The notes below the pieces were generated by a model. That model was given only the letters and a program-made list of their open reading frames with translations. It had not been told where the DNA came from and made no database searches. A program made the position numbers and the translations under genes. A DNA stretch of 64,000 nt from assembly GCA_905182545.1 (NCBI GenBank), contig CAJJBY010000006.1, forward strand, positions 215,699 to 279,698, read 5' to 3'. Source of the DNA: an uncultured Candidatus Puniceispirillum sp. (lineage in GTDB: Bacteria > Pseudomonadota > Alphaproteobacteria > Puniceispirillales > Puniceispirillaceae). How positions within the stretch are numbered: the stretch's first letter is position 1; the number at the start of each line of letters is the position of its first letter. Below are positions 8,535-18,486 of the stretch, one piece after another.

Positions 8535-9875
8535 GTGTCCTTCACTTATCCTTTGCCAACCGCTAGGTATGGTTTTTGGGGCGGGTTTTCCGCTTATGTC
8601 CAATTCGCGGCAGGTTTGGGCCTTGCTGCAGCAATTGTTATTGCGACAATCAGCCCGTCATGGGCGCAAAAGGCCGGAGGCGGCAAACGCACCGCGCGGG
8701 TCGAAATTGCTGAGGTAAAAACCCAAATTCTGTCGAATTTCACCGAGGTTCAGGGGCGGGTAACCGTTGGCCTTCTTGAATCAGTGACCGCGGTGACCAA
8801 TGCAACAACACAGCTTGGTGAATTTCGGCTTGGTGATCGGGTTGTGCCAGGCGATGTCATCGCCGTTCAGGACAGCGCCAAACTTGAATTAAGGTTATCA
8901 CAGCTTCGTGCACGGCTTCGCGAGGCCAAGGTGCGGTTAGCAGATAGTGATGATGAATTGCGCGCCGAAGCAGGGTTGCTTGATGTCAACAAAGCCCGAG
9001 CTGAATTGCTCGCTGGCAAGGCTAAGCGCGCAAAAGAGCTGGTGGCCAACAATGCGCTTGCCCTTGATGCGGCTGAAACAGCTTTTAACGCCAGCCTGTC
9101 GGCGGATCTGCAATTATTAAGTCGTGGGTCGTCAATTGCGCGGAAAAAGGCGCAACGCGAGATTAGTGCCGTGCTGATTGCGCAAACCGAATTTGAAATT
9201 GCCCAGCTTGTCAAAGATATCAAGGCCACGAAATTACGCACGCAAACAGCCGGGCAGATTACTTTTCTTGCTGAATATCGCCTTGGTTATGCCCGCGAAG
9301 GTGAAATCATTGCCAAAATTACCGATTTAAATAATTTTGAAATCGAGGCCGAAATTCCGGTTTCCTATCTTGGCTATATTGAAGCTGCTAAATCCATTTC
9401 AGGTCGCGGTCTTGATGGCAGCAAGCTGGAGATGCAACTTCGCGTCTCGTTACCGGTGCAGAATTTGCGCTCGGCGACCCGTACCATGCGGTTTTCGGTG
9501 AGTGGCGGTATCCCATCAATCTTGCAAGCCGATAACGCGGTCGTGGTTATGCAGGTGCCAACAACCAGCCCGATACCGCTATTGGTTGTGCCAAAAGATG
9601 CGGTGTTACCGCTGACGGCGGGGCATATGGTTTATCTGGCCGATGGTGATCGGGCGCGCCGCCAGATTATCCAGATCGGCGCTGCGGTCGACGATGGGTT
9701 TATCGTTAAAAAAGGCCTTACAGTCGGTCAAAAGGTGATTGTTCGTGGCAATGAGCAATTATCCGATGGCAGAGAAATCCAAATTGGGGGTGGTAAAAAA
9801 GCGGGTGGTAAAGCCGGCTCTGGGCAAAAATCCAATGAATCGTTGAAACCGGCTAAAATGAAGGGCTCAAATTAA
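8535..9875 (+). CDS. RND efflux periplasmic adaptor (HlyD/MFP family)
   Basis: About 446 residues from GTG at 8535, chosen because AGGAG at 8524-8528 lies six bases upstream; an earlier in-frame start at 8469 has no such site. A signal or anchor segment (LGLAAAIVIATISPSWAQ) ends near residue 45. It is followed by the first barrel/lipoyl half (VIAVQDSAKLELRLSQL), a long alpha-helical hairpin rich in Ala/Lys/Glu (about residues 115-215), the return lipoyl strand (GQITFLAEYRLGYAREGE) and beta-barrel and membrane-proximal domains. A Gly/Lys-rich tail closes it. Its stop overlaps the start of the RND pump by one base (TAATG), so the two are translationally coupled. The adaptor would link the pump to an outer-membrane channel such as the TolC homologue at 54.6-55.9 kb. 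Confidence 0.9.
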   Translation: MSFTYPLPTARYGFWGGFSAYVQFAAGLGLAAAIVIATISPSWAQKAGGGKRTARVEIAEVKTQILSNFTEVQGRVTVGLLESVTAVTNATTQLGEFRLGDRVVPGDVIAVQDSAKLELRLSQLRARLREAKVRLADSDDELRAEAGLLDVNKARAELLAGKAKRAKELVANNALALDAAETAFNASLSADLQLLSRGSSIARKKAQREISAVLIAQTEFEIAQLVKDIKATKLRTQTAGQITFLAEYRLGYAREGEIIAKITDLNNFEIEAEIPVSYLGYIEAAKSISGRGLDGSKLEMQLRVSLPVQNLRSATRTMRFSVSGGIPSILQADNAVVVMQVPTTSPIPLLVVPKDAVLPLTAGHMVYLADGDRARRQIIQIGAAVDDGFIVKKGLTVGQKVIVRGNEQLSDGREIQIGGGKKAGGKAGSGQKSNESLKPAKMKGSN

Positions 9876-12800
9876 TGGGCGGAATTATCAAGCTGGCGAT
9901 TGAAAGGCCGGTAGCCGTAATGGCCATGATCCTGATGACGGTTATTTTTGGTGTCGTTGCGTTGCAAACAATTCCTATTCAGATGAGCCCCGATATTGAA
10001 AAACCGGTTCTTGATGTGCGGGTGCGCTGGAATGGAGCATCACCAAGTGATGTTGATCGTGAAATTGTGGGTCGTCTTGAAAGTGAACTCTCATCACTCA
10101 ACGGGGTTGAGAAAATTGCATCGCGGTCAACGAGGGGATATGGCCGTGTAACGCTGACCTATGGGGTTGGTCAGGATATGGACAAAGCTTTGGTTTTGCT
10201 ACTTAGCAAATTATCGGCGGTGAATGGTCTGCCGGATGAAGCTGATACGCCAACACTACGAACCTCTAATTCAGATGACAGCCCTGTTGCCCGTTTGGCC
10301 CTTGTGTCCAAAGATGGTGCCAATGTAGACGTAGAGGGTCTGGGTCAGTATCTGGATACTAATATCGTTGAGCCATTATCACGTGTTGAGGGCATTGCTG
10401 AGGTAGATTATTACGGTGGTAGCCGCCGTGAAATACGTGTGCTAATTGACCCTGATAAGCTGGTCCAGCACAAGGTCACCCTCAGCGAGGTCCTTGATGC
10501 GCTGCGCACGTCTTCATCAATGATGAGCGTGGGTATGGTTACCGAGGGTAAGCGGTCCTACACGGTAAGGTCAGAGGCTATAAATTACACGCCAGAAACT
10601 GCTGGGCGTATCGTTTTAAGGGCTGATGTTTTGGCTTCAGGAACGATTGTGCCCCTGTTACTTGAAGATGTTGCCCGGCTAGATATTAGATTTCCCAAAC
10701 AAACGAGTTTTCGACGCTTAAATGGCAAGCCGGGGATTATCGTAAATGTCATACGCGAGCAGGGTAGTAATGTAGTTGCAACCATGCTGCGTGTGCGCTC
10801 TGTTGTTGATGCGTTAAACCGTGATGAGCTGGGCCAGCGTGGCTTAAATCTGCGTGTTGTGTACGATGAGACAAAGTATATCTCATCGGCGATTGACCTG
10901 GTTCAAAAGAATATTTGGATTGGCGGTATGCTGGCCATTACCATTCTGATGCTTTTTTTAAGGAACTTTTTGCCAACGCTTATTATTTTTGCGGCTATTC
11001 CTGTTTCGGTGATCGGAACTTTTGTGGCAATTTCTGGGTTAGGGCTATCGATCAATGTGATTTCGCTTGCCGGCTTGGCCTTCGCCGTTGGCATGGTGGT
11101 TGATGCATCAATTGTATCGCTGGAAAATATTTTCCGGCTTCGCCAACGCGGGGTTGACTCTCAAAATGCCGCCTATCACGGGGCGCGCCAGGTCTGGGGG
11201 CCAATTTTAGGATCGGCACTAACAACGGTGATTGTCTTTATTCCGGTATTGACCTTGGATTTGCCTGTTGGGCAGTTATTCCGTGATATTGGCATTGCGA
11301 TTTCGGTTTCGGTTTTGATTTCAGTTGTCGTGTCGGTCACAGTTATTCCAACATTGGCAGCCAGACTGCTTGGTGGGGCGGCAAACCGTTTTGAAAAGCT
11401 GCCAACGATTCCGGTGCTTGATCCGATTGCCCGCCGGTTTGCCGGTTTGTTTATTGGCTATGCGCAATTTGTCGTTAGGCGCAAGCTGATTGGCTTTGGC
11501 GTTGTGGCCATCGTTCTGGCGTTGGCTTTTGGAATTAGTGCCAAGCTGATGCCAAAATTGGATTATCTTCCCGATGGCAATGCAAATTTCATTTTTGGTC
11601 GTATCAGTGTGCCAGCTGGTTATTCGATGGAAGAAACCGTGCGGATCGCAGAACGTATGGAAAAGGCAGCACGACCGTTATGGGAAGGTGAAACAGAAGA
11701 AGATGGGCCGCCAGCGATTGAGCGGTTTTTCTTTGTTGCCTATTCTGGTGGTGCCTTTGCTGGTGCTTCAAGCAGCGATCCAACTCGAGTAAAGGAGTTG
11801 CGCATGGTTTTGACGCGCCCCATCTTTGCTGAACCTGGAGCGCGGGCCTTCGTGCGACAATCATCCCTGTTTGGCCGTTCGGTTGGCGGATCACGCTCCA
11901 TCAGCATTGATATTGTAGGGCCGGAGGCTGATGATATTCTGCCGGTTGCTGTGCAATTAAATGAAGCGTTAAGCATTCGGTTTCCTGCTCGCGAAGGAAA
12001 CCAAATCCGGACGCTGCCAGGATTGGACTCTGGTGCGCCGCAAATTCGTATCACGCCTGACCTAATAGCGCTGGCCCGTGCCGGCGTATCAGTGCGTGAA
12101 TTTTCATCGGCAGTTGATGTTTTTAATGATGGTGCCAATGTTATTCAGGTACCGATTGATGGCGAATTAATTGATATAGTGGTTTCAGGAAAGGACGCTG
12201 AAAATCTGACAACTAGCGCTTTGCAGGACATCCCCATTGTGACGAAGCTTGGCAATATCTTGCGAGTTAAACAGCTTGCAAAAATTGAAGTTATTAGCGC
12301 ACCTGAACAAATTCGAAGACTAGGCGGGCGGCAGGCAATTTCAATTCGGCTGCGACCAACCGAGGCGTTATCGCTTGAAGATGTTGTAAATGTTATCGAC
12401 AATGAAATTTTGCCACCCATTCGCGCCGAAGCGTCGGCAAATGGTGTGACAATCAAGCTTGAAGGCGCGGCAAGTGCGCTGGCAACGACATGGAAAGCCA
12501 TGCAGGCCAATGTGTTGACTTCCATCTTTGTTATTTTCCTACTTTTGGTTATTTTGCTTCGCAGCTTTATTTTGCCAATGATTATCCTTTTGGCGATTCC
12601 GGTTGCCGCAGCAGGTGGAATTGGCGGGCTGGCAATCTTGAACCTGTCAATGCGGCAGCCACTTGATATGTTGACCATGCTTGGATTTGTGATCCTAACT
12701 GGTGTTGTCGTGAATAATGCGATTTTGATGATTGAACAAACCACCCTTCACATGCGTGAAGAGGGCTTGTCGGCAAATGATGCGGTGATCGAAGCAACAC

Positions 12801-13042
12801 GAAACCGGATCAGGCCAATCTTCATGTCGACCTTAACCTCGCTGTTTGGTCTTGTGCCGCTAGTTATTTTCCCGGGTGCTGGATCAGAATTATATCGCGG
12901 CATCGGCGTTGTGGTGTTTGGTGGCCTTGGCCTATCAACCTTAGCAACCTTGATCATTGTGCCGCCACTGATGGCAATTGCGCTTAATTCACGATTTGGC
13001 GGCGCGCCAAGCCCAACCGCTAATTTGAGAGAAAAGCTTTAG
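9875..13042 (+). CDS. RND-family efflux transporter (AcrB/HAE-like)
   Basis: 1055 residues, full RND length. TM1 (VMAMILMTVIFGVVAL) is followed by the conserved QTIPIQMSPDIE. The first periplasmic domain runs to about residue 345, a TM2-TM6 block follows, then a second periplasmic domain to about residue 880 and a TM8-TM12 block. In TM4 the usual Asp-Asp proton-relay pair reads VVDAS, so only one Asp is present. The basic TM10 region reads VVVNNAILMIE. The pump would be driven by the proton motive force. The substrate is unknown: multidrug or amphiphile export is typical of the HAE branch. It is coupled to the upstream adaptor gene, and no local outer-membrane factor follows. Confidence 0.92.
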   Translation: MGGIIKLAIERPVAVMAMILMTVIFGVVALQTIPIQMSPDIEKPVLDVRVRWNGASPSDVDREIVGRLESELSSLNGVEKIASRSTRGYGRVTLTYGVGQDMDKALVLLLSKLSAVNGLPDEADTPTLRTSNSDDSPVARLALVSKDGANVDVEGLGQYLDTNIVEPLSRVEGIAEVDYYGGSRREIRVLIDPDKLVQHKVTLSEVLDALRTSSSMMSVGMVTEGKRSYTVRSEAINYTPETAGRIVLRADVLASGTIVPLLLEDVARLDIRFPKQTSFRRLNGKPGIIVNVIREQGSNVVATMLRVRSVVDALNRDELGQRGLNLRVVYDETKYISSAIDLVQKNIWIGGMLAITILMLFLRNFLPTLIIFAAIPVSVIGTFVAISGLGLSINVISLAGLAFAVGMVVDASIVSLENIFRLRQRGVDSQNAAYHGARQVWGPILGSALTTVIVFIPVLTLDLPVGQLFRDIGIAISVSVLISVVVSVTVIPTLAARLLGGAANRFEKLPTIPVLDPIARRFAGLFIGYAQFVVRRKLIGFGVVAIVLALAFGISAKLMPKLDYLPDGNANFIFGRISVPAGYSMEETVRIAERMEKAARPLWEGETEEDGPPAIERFFFVAYSGGAFAGASSSDPTRVKELRMVLTRPIFAEPGARAFVRQSSLFGRSVGGSRSISIDIVGPEADDILPVAVQLNEALSIRFPAREGNQIRTLPGLDSGAPQIRITPDLIALARAGVSVREFSSAVDVFNDGANVIQVPIDGELIDIVVSGKDAENLTTSALQDIPIVTKLGNILRVKQLAKIEVISAPEQIRRLGGRQAISIRLRPTEALSLEDVVNVIDNEILPPIRAEASANGVTIKLEGAASALATTWKAMQANVLTSIFVIFLLLVILLRSFILPMIILLAIPVAAAGGIGGLAILNLSMRQPLDMLTMLGFVILTGVVVNNAILMIEQTTLHMREEGLSANDAVIEATRNRIRPIFMSTLTSLFGLVPLVIFPGAGSELYRGIGVVVFGGLGLSTLATLIIVPPLMAIALNSRFGGAPSPTANLREKL

Positions 13043-13331
13043 ACTGGTTTTCGGAGCAGACGATGCCATTTGCCCCTAAATGCCAAATGCTGGTAAATAG
13101 CCAATCAATTATGATTTCGTTGGGGTTTCATTAGGGTTTCGCTGGGGTTTTTCGATATTATTCGGGCTTGAGGTTTGGCAGGTCTTTATTTGTGCCGAAG
13201 AAACGACTAATTGAGCAAATTCACGGTTGCCCCTAAGCCGGCTTCCGCTTTACCATATCTTAACTCGGCACCGATCTCATTGCCGTGACCGGTTTTGACA
13301 AGTTGGATGGTAACGTTTGGAAGGCTGCGAA

Positions 13332-14315
13332 ATGAAACTCGGATTAAGCGCATTTATTACCGTTTTGGCATTGTTGGTTGCCCCTGTTGCCAACGCAGCT
13401 GATCACGATTTTGCAAAATGGCTTGTTGAGCTTCGCCTAGAAGCAAAAGAACGTGGTATTTCAGATCGGATTCTGGATGCGGCGCTTGGTAATGCGGCAC
13501 CAATTAAGCGCGTGATTGAGCTGGATCGCCGCCAACCAGAATTCACCATGACCTTTGACGAATATCTTGGCAAAATTGCGTCGTCAACACGGGCGAGAAT
13601 CGCGGCCAAGATGCTCGTTGAACATGATGAAATTCTGACTAAAGTTTCAAAAAAATATGGTGTTCAAAAACGCTATATCGTCACGTTCTGGGGTGTTGAA
13701 ACCAATTTTGGCCAATATCTAGGGTCGTTCAATGTGCCTCATGCTTTAGCAACTTTGGCCTTTGATGGCCGCCGAGGTGCCTATTTCCGCAAAGAACTGT
13801 TGAATGCGTTAAAAATTCTGGAAGAAGGCCATATCGCACCAGATAAAATGAAGGGATCCTGGGCTGGCGCCATGGGGCAAAGCCAGTTTATGCCGTCAAG
13901 CTTTTTGTCCTATGCTGTTGATTGGGATGGGGATGGCAAACGCGATATATGGGGCACTAAGCCCGATGTGTTTGCCTCAACCGCCTATTACCTGTCGAAA
14001 GCAGGCTGGCGCGATGACATTACCTGGGGACGGAAAGTGACATTGCCAAAGGGCTTTTCAATGAATGGAAAAAATCCCAAGGCACTTGCCGATGGCAAGA
14101 TAAGCGCCAAACTGCCTGTTTGGGCAGAGGCAGGCGTTCGCAATACCGATGGTGGTGCCTTGCCAGCAAAAGATCTATCAGCGCGGCTGGTGATACCTGC
14201 TGGCAGTGATGGCCCTGCTTTTCTAGTCTATAGCAATTTTGACTCAATTCTCGATTGGAACCGTTCAAATTATTATGCGCTGGCGATTGGCCATTTGTCT
14301 GACAAGCTGCGATAA
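13332..14315 (+). CDS. Lytic murein transglycosylase (MltB-like)
   Basis: 327 residues from the ATG at 13332 (GGAAGG upstream). A signal peptide ends at VANAAD, near residue 22. The catalytic Glu lies in FWGVETNFGQYLG near residue 122, with the following WAGAMGQSQFMPSSFLSYAVDWDGDG segment of glycosidase family 103. It would cleave peptidoglycan glycan strands in the periplasm with 1,6-anhydro product formation. No lipobox is visible, so it appears soluble. Its stop is 29 bases from the rlpA-like gene, and a DD-carboxypeptidase gene follows. This places it in a peptidoglycan-remodelling group. Confidence 0.92.
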   Translation: MKLGLSAFITVLALLVAPVANAADHDFAKWLVELRLEAKERGISDRILDAALGNAAPIKRVIELDRRQPEFTMTFDEYLGKIASSTRARIAAKMLVEHDEILTKVSKKYGVQKRYIVTFWGVETNFGQYLGSFNVPHALATLAFDGRRGAYFRKELLNALKILEEGHIAPDKMKGSWAGAMGQSQFMPSSFLSYAVDWDGDGKRDIWGTKPDVFASTAYYLSKAGWRDDITWGRKVTLPKGFSMNGKNPKALADGKISAKLPVWAEAGVRNTDGGALPAKDLSARLVIPAGSDGPAFLVYSNFDSILDWNRSNYYALAIGHLSDKLR

Positions 14316-14344
14316 GCCGGATCGTGAAACAACAGGATAAAAGA

Positions 14345-15316
14345 ATGCGTGTTAACGGGAAAAACTTGTTTGGGTTTTTGATCTTGGGCTTGTTGTTGCA
14401 AGGTTGTGCTTCGGCTGAACTAGCTGTTGATCTGCTCAAAAAACATAAACGCCAAACCGAAACCGCCAAACAAACCGACGTTGTTGCGAAACCGCATTAC
14501 AAAATTGGTAACCCCTATCAAGAGTTTGGCGTTTGGTATTATCCAAAACGCGATCTGACCTATGATGAAACGGGCCTTGCATCTTGGTATGGCGAGGAAA
14601 CCGCTGTTTTGGGGCGGCCTACCGCGAATGGTGAAGTGTTCGATCCCAATATCGCAACAGCGGCGCATAAAACCTTGCCACTGCCGTCGGTGGTTCGCGT
14701 TACCAATCTTGATAACGGCAAATCACTGGTTGTCAGATTAAATGATCGTGGGCCCTTTGCGCCCGGCCGGATCATTGATTTGTCGCATGAGGGCGCGCGG
14801 TTACTTGGATTTGTCAAGCAGGGCATTGCCAAAGTGCGCGTTCAGATATTGGCAGAGCAAAGCTTGCGGTTGGAAAATCTTGCAAAAAGGGGTGAGTTTC
14901 CAAGTTTGACAGCCAATGATCAAGGCGCCATGCCGGAAATGAAACCAGCCAGCATCCCCACGGTAAGCCTGACCGCCAGATCCAGCAAGATCAAAAGCAA
15001 GGTTGCGGTTAACCAACCACCACAATCGGCCTTGGAATTATTATCACAATCGCGCGTTGGCGAGGTTATTTCAGTCGCGCCCGTTTCTACCAAGATCTGG
15101 GTTCAGATTGGTGCTTTTGGGTCTGAACAGCGTGCCAATGATGTGTTTTCAAAGGTTGGGTCGGTTGGCTCAGGCGGGGTGTCTATGGTAAACCGTCTTG
15201 GCAAGCGGCTTTATCGCGTTCGTCTTGGGCCTGTCGATGAGGTTGCAATGGCAGATTCGATGCTGCAAAAAGTATTCAATATCGGCTTTAGCGGCGCGCG
15301 TATTGTCGTTGATTAG
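14345..15316 (+). CDS. rlpA: RlpA-like septal-ring lipoprotein with SPOR domain
   Basis: 323 residues. The N-terminus is a lipoprotein signal with lipobox LLLQGC (Cys near 21). Residues 60-165 form the double-psi beta-barrel RlpA domain: GLASWYGEE, GRPTANGEVFDP, AAHKTLPLPSVVRVTNL and RLNDRGPF with its catalytic-type Asp. A low-complexity linker follows. The C-terminal 75 residues form a SPOR domain (KIWVQIGAFGSEQRANDVF) that binds denuded glycan strands at the division septum. RlpA proteins are septal lytic transglycosylases in some species. It is cotranscribed with the MltB-like and DacC-like genes. Confidence 0.93.
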   Translation: MRVNGKNLFGFLILGLLLQGCASAELAVDLLKKHKRQTETAKQTDVVAKPHYKIGNPYQEFGVWYYPKRDLTYDETGLASWYGEETAVLGRPTANGEVFDPNIATAAHKTLPLPSVVRVTNLDNGKSLVVRLNDRGPFAPGRIIDLSHEGARLLGFVKQGIAKVRVQILAEQSLRLENLAKRGEFPSLTANDQGAMPEMKPASIPTVSLTARSSKIKSKVAVNQPPQSALELLSQSRVGEVISVAPVSTKIWVQIGAFGSEQRANDVFSKVGSVGSGGVSMVNRLGKRLYRVRLGPVDEVAMADSMLQKVFNIGFSGARIVVD

Positions 15317-15424
15317 GAAATGATATTTTTATGCCGTTTTATAGGGTGATATATAGCTTGCGTGACCGTTGCATAGGCCGTTCTTTGAACAGGGCTTGCT
15401 TTGGCGAGTGATGAGGATTTGACG

Positions 15425-16597
15425 ATGACACTAAAATTTTGGGCAAGATCATTTTTGGTGGCAGCGCTGTTTGGCGCGGCAATGCCTGTTTTTGCTGCTG
15501 AAATTACATCGTCAGCAAAGCAAGCGCATGTCACCGATTTTGCAACTGGCAAAGTTCTGTTCAGCAAAGATGCTGACGCGCCAATGAAGCCGGCATCAAT
15601 GGCAAAGATCATGACCGTTTTTGTGGCGTTCCAGCGTATTGCTGATGGCCAGCTTGGGATGGATGATAAATTCACCATCTCAGAAAAGGCTTGGAAAAAA
15701 GGTGGGTCACGAACATTTCTAGAAGTTGGCAAAACCGTATCGGTTCGCGAACTCCTGTATGGCATTATCGTCCAGTCGGGAAATGATGCTGCCATTGTTC
15801 TGGCCGAGGGGATTTCTGGTACGGAAAACGCCTTTGCCCAAGAAATGAATTTCTGGGCCAAAAAGATTGGCATGAAAAATACAAATTTCCGGAATTCAAC
15901 TGGCTGGCCTGATCCTGACCTGACGACAACAGCTGCTGATCTGAATATCATGACAGCCGAGCTGATCCGGCGGTTTCCTGCAGATAAATACCCCGATCTT
16001 TATCCGATTTTTGCCAAACGGGAATATACCTATAACAAAATTCGCCAGCCAAACCGCAACCCACTTGTTTTTGGTACGGTTGGTGCTGATGGATTGAAAA
16101 CCGGCCATACTGAAGAATCAGGCTATGGGTTGGTAGGATCGGCTGAACGCGATGGTCAACGCGTTATCATGGTTCTGAATGGCATGACTAGCATGAAGCA
16201 ACGGTCAGCTGAATCACGCCGCCTGATGGATTTGATGTTCCGTGAATTTAAAACCTATCGCTTTTTTGATAAGGGTCAACCGGTCGATCAGGCCAATGTA
16301 TGGCTTGGCAATGCAACCAAGGTTGATCTGGTTTTGGACGCGTCGCTTCACTTGCTGTTATCCTATCAAGAACGCCGCGATTTGAAATTATCGGTTCAAT
16401 GGCTTGACCCGGTTCCAGCCCCGATTGTGGCAGGGGATCAATTGGGAACATTAACCGTTGATATTAATGGCGATAGCCGCAAATTGGTTTTGCAGGCAGG
16501 GCAGGATGTTCCGGTTTTGGGGATGTTTGATCGTGTTAGTGCCGCGGTGAAATATCTGATTTTTGGCGCGCCTGTTACGCCATCAATTGCAAAGTGA
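15425..16597 (+). CDS. D-alanyl-D-alanine carboxypeptidase (PBP5/6 family)
   Basis: 390 residues with a signal peptide ending AMPVFAAE near residue 25. All three serine-acyltransferase motifs are present: S58-M-A-K61, S118-G-N120 and K225-T-G227. A C-terminal beta domain of about 100 residues and an amphipathic end (DRVSAAVKYLIFGA) suited to membrane anchoring match the DacA/DacC type. It trims the terminal D-Ala of pentapeptides in the periplasm and so limits crosslinking. The ATG at 15425 follows GAGGA by about ten bases. The stop overlaps the tmk start (GTGA). Confidence 0.95.
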   Translation: MTLKFWARSFLVAALFGAAMPVFAAEITSSAKQAHVTDFATGKVLFSKDADAPMKPASMAKIMTVFVAFQRIADGQLGMDDKFTISEKAWKKGGSRTFLEVGKTVSVRELLYGIIVQSGNDAAIVLAEGISGTENAFAQEMNFWAKKIGMKNTNFRNSTGWPDPDLTTTAADLNIMTAELIRRFPADKYPDLYPIFAKREYTYNKIRQPNRNPLVFGTVGADGLKTGHTEESGYGLVGSAERDGQRVIMVLNGMTSMKQRSAESRRLMDLMFREFKTYRFFDKGQPVDQANVWLGNATKVDLVLDASLHLLLSYQERRDLKLSVQWLDPVPAPIVAGDQLGTLTVDINGDSRKLVLQAGQDVPVLGMFDRVSAAVKYLIFGAPVTPSIAK

Positions 16598-17259
16598 CGG
16601 CGGCAATGCGCGGCCTTTTCATTACCTTCGAGGGTGGCGAGGGAAGTGGTAAAACAACGCAAATACAACAGCTTAAAAACTGGATTGAATCCAATATGGA
16701 TTCGGTAAATCTATGTTTGACGCGAGAACCGGGTGGAACAATTGAGGCAGAGACAATTCGCGCATTGCTGTTGAATGGCGCGGCCAGCAAATGGCAGCCT
16801 GCGACCGAAGCGATGATGATGTCGGCATCGCGCCATGAACATGTCATCCATGTGATCAAGCCAGCGCTTGCGCGCGGCGATGTTGTCATTTGTGATCGCT
16901 TTATTGATTCAACGCATGTCTATCAAGGCTATGTTGGCGGTGTCGATAATGCGCTTCTTAACGGGCTTGACCAATTGTCATGCCAAGGTCTGGTTCCTGA
17001 CTTAACCTTGCTTCTTGATATCAACAGCAATGCAGGGCTTGCCCGTACAATCCAGCGTGGAAATGCTGAGAGCCGGTTTGAGTCAAAAGGCGCTGCCTTT
17101 CATCACAAAGTGCGACAGGGTTTTGTTGAACGTGCCGAAAAATACCCCGACCGTATTGCCAAGATTGATGCGGCAAGACCGGCCGATGCAGTGACAATGG
17201 ATGTTATCATTGCGGTTCGCGCTTTGCTTGTGGCAAAAGGCATGATTGCGGCAAGCTGA
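16594..17259 (+). CDS. tmk: Thymidylate kinase
   Basis: 221 residues. The P-loop GGEGSGKTTQ is near residues 14-23, the DR motif (CDRFIDSTHVYQG) near 105, and the LID segment (RGNAESRFESKG) near 155. The enzyme phosphorylates dTMP to dTDP for DNA synthesis. The start is GTG at 16594, overlapping the previous stop by four bases (GTGA); ATG at 16606 is the alternative. It belongs to a common alphaproteobacterial order dacC-tmk-holB-metG-tatD-metallo-hydrolase, seen intact here. Confidence 0.96.
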   Translation: MTAAMRGLFITFEGGEGSGKTTQIQQLKNWIESNMDSVNLCLTREPGGTIEAETIRALLLNGAASKWQPATEAMMMSASRHEHVIHVIKPALARGDVVICDRFIDSTHVYQGYVGGVDNALLNGLDQLSCQGLVPDLTLLLDINSNAGLARTIQRGNAESRFESKGAAFHHKVRQGFVERAEKYPDRIAKIDAARPADAVTMDVIIAVRALLVAKGMIAAS

Positions 17260-17338
17260 TTTGATTGGCGTATTTAGCTGGTTAATTTGGCCGGATAATT
17301 GGCGAATGACGGCGTAAAAGGAACTGGCGCAACTCTGT

Positions 17339-18418
17339 ATGAATGATGCGAATGACAAATTAGATGATGCTGTCGATCCAACAGCGATTGTTGGTCACAG
17401 TGATTTCACCAATGCGCTATCCGGTGCATTGGCAAGTGGTCGCATGCATCATGCGTGGCTGTTAACCGGCCCGCGTGGGATTGGCAAAGCCAGCATGGCG
17501 CGTTTGGCGGCGGCGTGGCTTTTATCTGAACAAGCGGCTGACGCAGGTCTTTTCGGTGATGTTGCCCCGCAATTTGCGGTGTCGGCTGATGATCCGGGGG
17601 CACATCTGGTCTTTCGCGGTGCGCATCCTGATTATCTGGCGATTGCACCGGTTCTTGATGACAATAAATCAGGCCAGATCAAGATTGATCAAATCCGCGA
17701 TATGGTTCCGTTTATGGCGCATAAGCCAGCGCGAGGTGGCTGGCGGGTTGCGGTGATTGACTCGATGGACGAGATTAACCGCAATGGTGCCAATGCCATG
17801 CTAAAGCTATTGGAAGAGCCACCTGAAAAAGCGGTGGTTTTTCTGTTGTCGTCACGTCCAGGGCAATTGCCAGCAACGATTAGGTCACGTTGCCGTGTTG
17901 TCCGGCTTACAGCATTGGATGCGGTGATGTGCCGTGATGTTCTGGCAAAAATATGGCCAGATGCTGATGCGGGGCATATTGATTTATTGGCGCAGCTTTG
18001 TGGCGGCGCGCCCGGGCGGGCGATTTCACTTGCCGAAAGTGGCGCGGCTGATTGTTATCAGGTTGCCTGTTCGCTTTTGGCCGCGCCAAAGCTGGATGTT
18101 GGAGCGATGGCGGCGCTTGCTGGAAAATGGGGCAGGGGTGCCGCGGCAGGGCGTGCAACACGCGAAGGGGCGGTATTTTGCCTTGATAGGCTATTGCGGC
18201 TTGCCGCATTGACAGCCAGCGGCGGTTCAAACCTGACAACATGCAATTTCGAAACAGGTGCGATTGATGTTTTACGTAAGCGGCACACGGCGGCAACGCT
18301 TGCTGGTTTTCATGATGTGTTCTTGAAAGACTCGTCGCGCGCCGAAGGTCTTTATCTCGATTTTTCGCAGTTTTTACTCCGGCAAATGATCAAATTATAT
18401 GAGAAAACCTTGCCCTAA
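17339..18418 (+). CDS. holB: DNA polymerase III delta-prime subunit
   Basis: 359 residues. The AAA+ fold has a Walker A-like GPRGIGKAS near residue 43, where the usual Thr/Ser after Lys is Ala, as is common for delta-prime subunits that do not hydrolyse ATP. It continues with HPDYLAI, KIDQIRDM, VAVIDSMDEINRNGANAMLKLLEEPP (sensor and Walker B region) and a RSRCR arginine-finger segment. A C-terminal collar domain follows. It forms part of the clamp loader with delta and tau/gamma. It sits 79 bases after tmk and two bases before the upstream frame of metG. Confidence 0.93.
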   Translation: MNDANDKLDDAVDPTAIVGHSDFTNALSGALASGRMHHAWLLTGPRGIGKASMARLAAAWLLSEQAADAGLFGDVAPQFAVSADDPGAHLVFRGAHPDYLAIAPVLDDNKSGQIKIDQIRDMVPFMAHKPARGGWRVAVIDSMDEINRNGANAMLKLLEEPPEKAVVFLLSSRPGQLPATIRSRCRVVRLTALDAVMCRDVLAKIWPDADAGHIDLLAQLCGGAPGRAISLAESGAADCYQVACSLLAAPKLDVGAMAALAGKWGRGAAAGRATREGAVFCLDRLLRLAALTASGGSNLTTCNFETGAIDVLRKRHTAATLAGFHDVFLKDSSRAEGLYLDFSQFLLRQMIKLYEKTLP

Positions 18419-18486
18419 CGATGCGGCTGGGCTACCTCATTGCTTGGGTATTAAAATTCGACAGCGTGTTTATCCGGATAAAACTT

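Noticed and set aside
12145..12744. 199-codon open frame on the minus strand inside the RND pump
   Set aside because: It is antisense to conserved RND sequence, is Ser/Thr/Ile-rich as expected for a shadow frame, and has no start signal.
15313..15951. 212-codon open frame on the minus strand
   Set aside because: It lies across the D-Ala-D-Ala carboxypeptidase gene, whose three catalytic motifs are clear. The opposite frame is a shadow.
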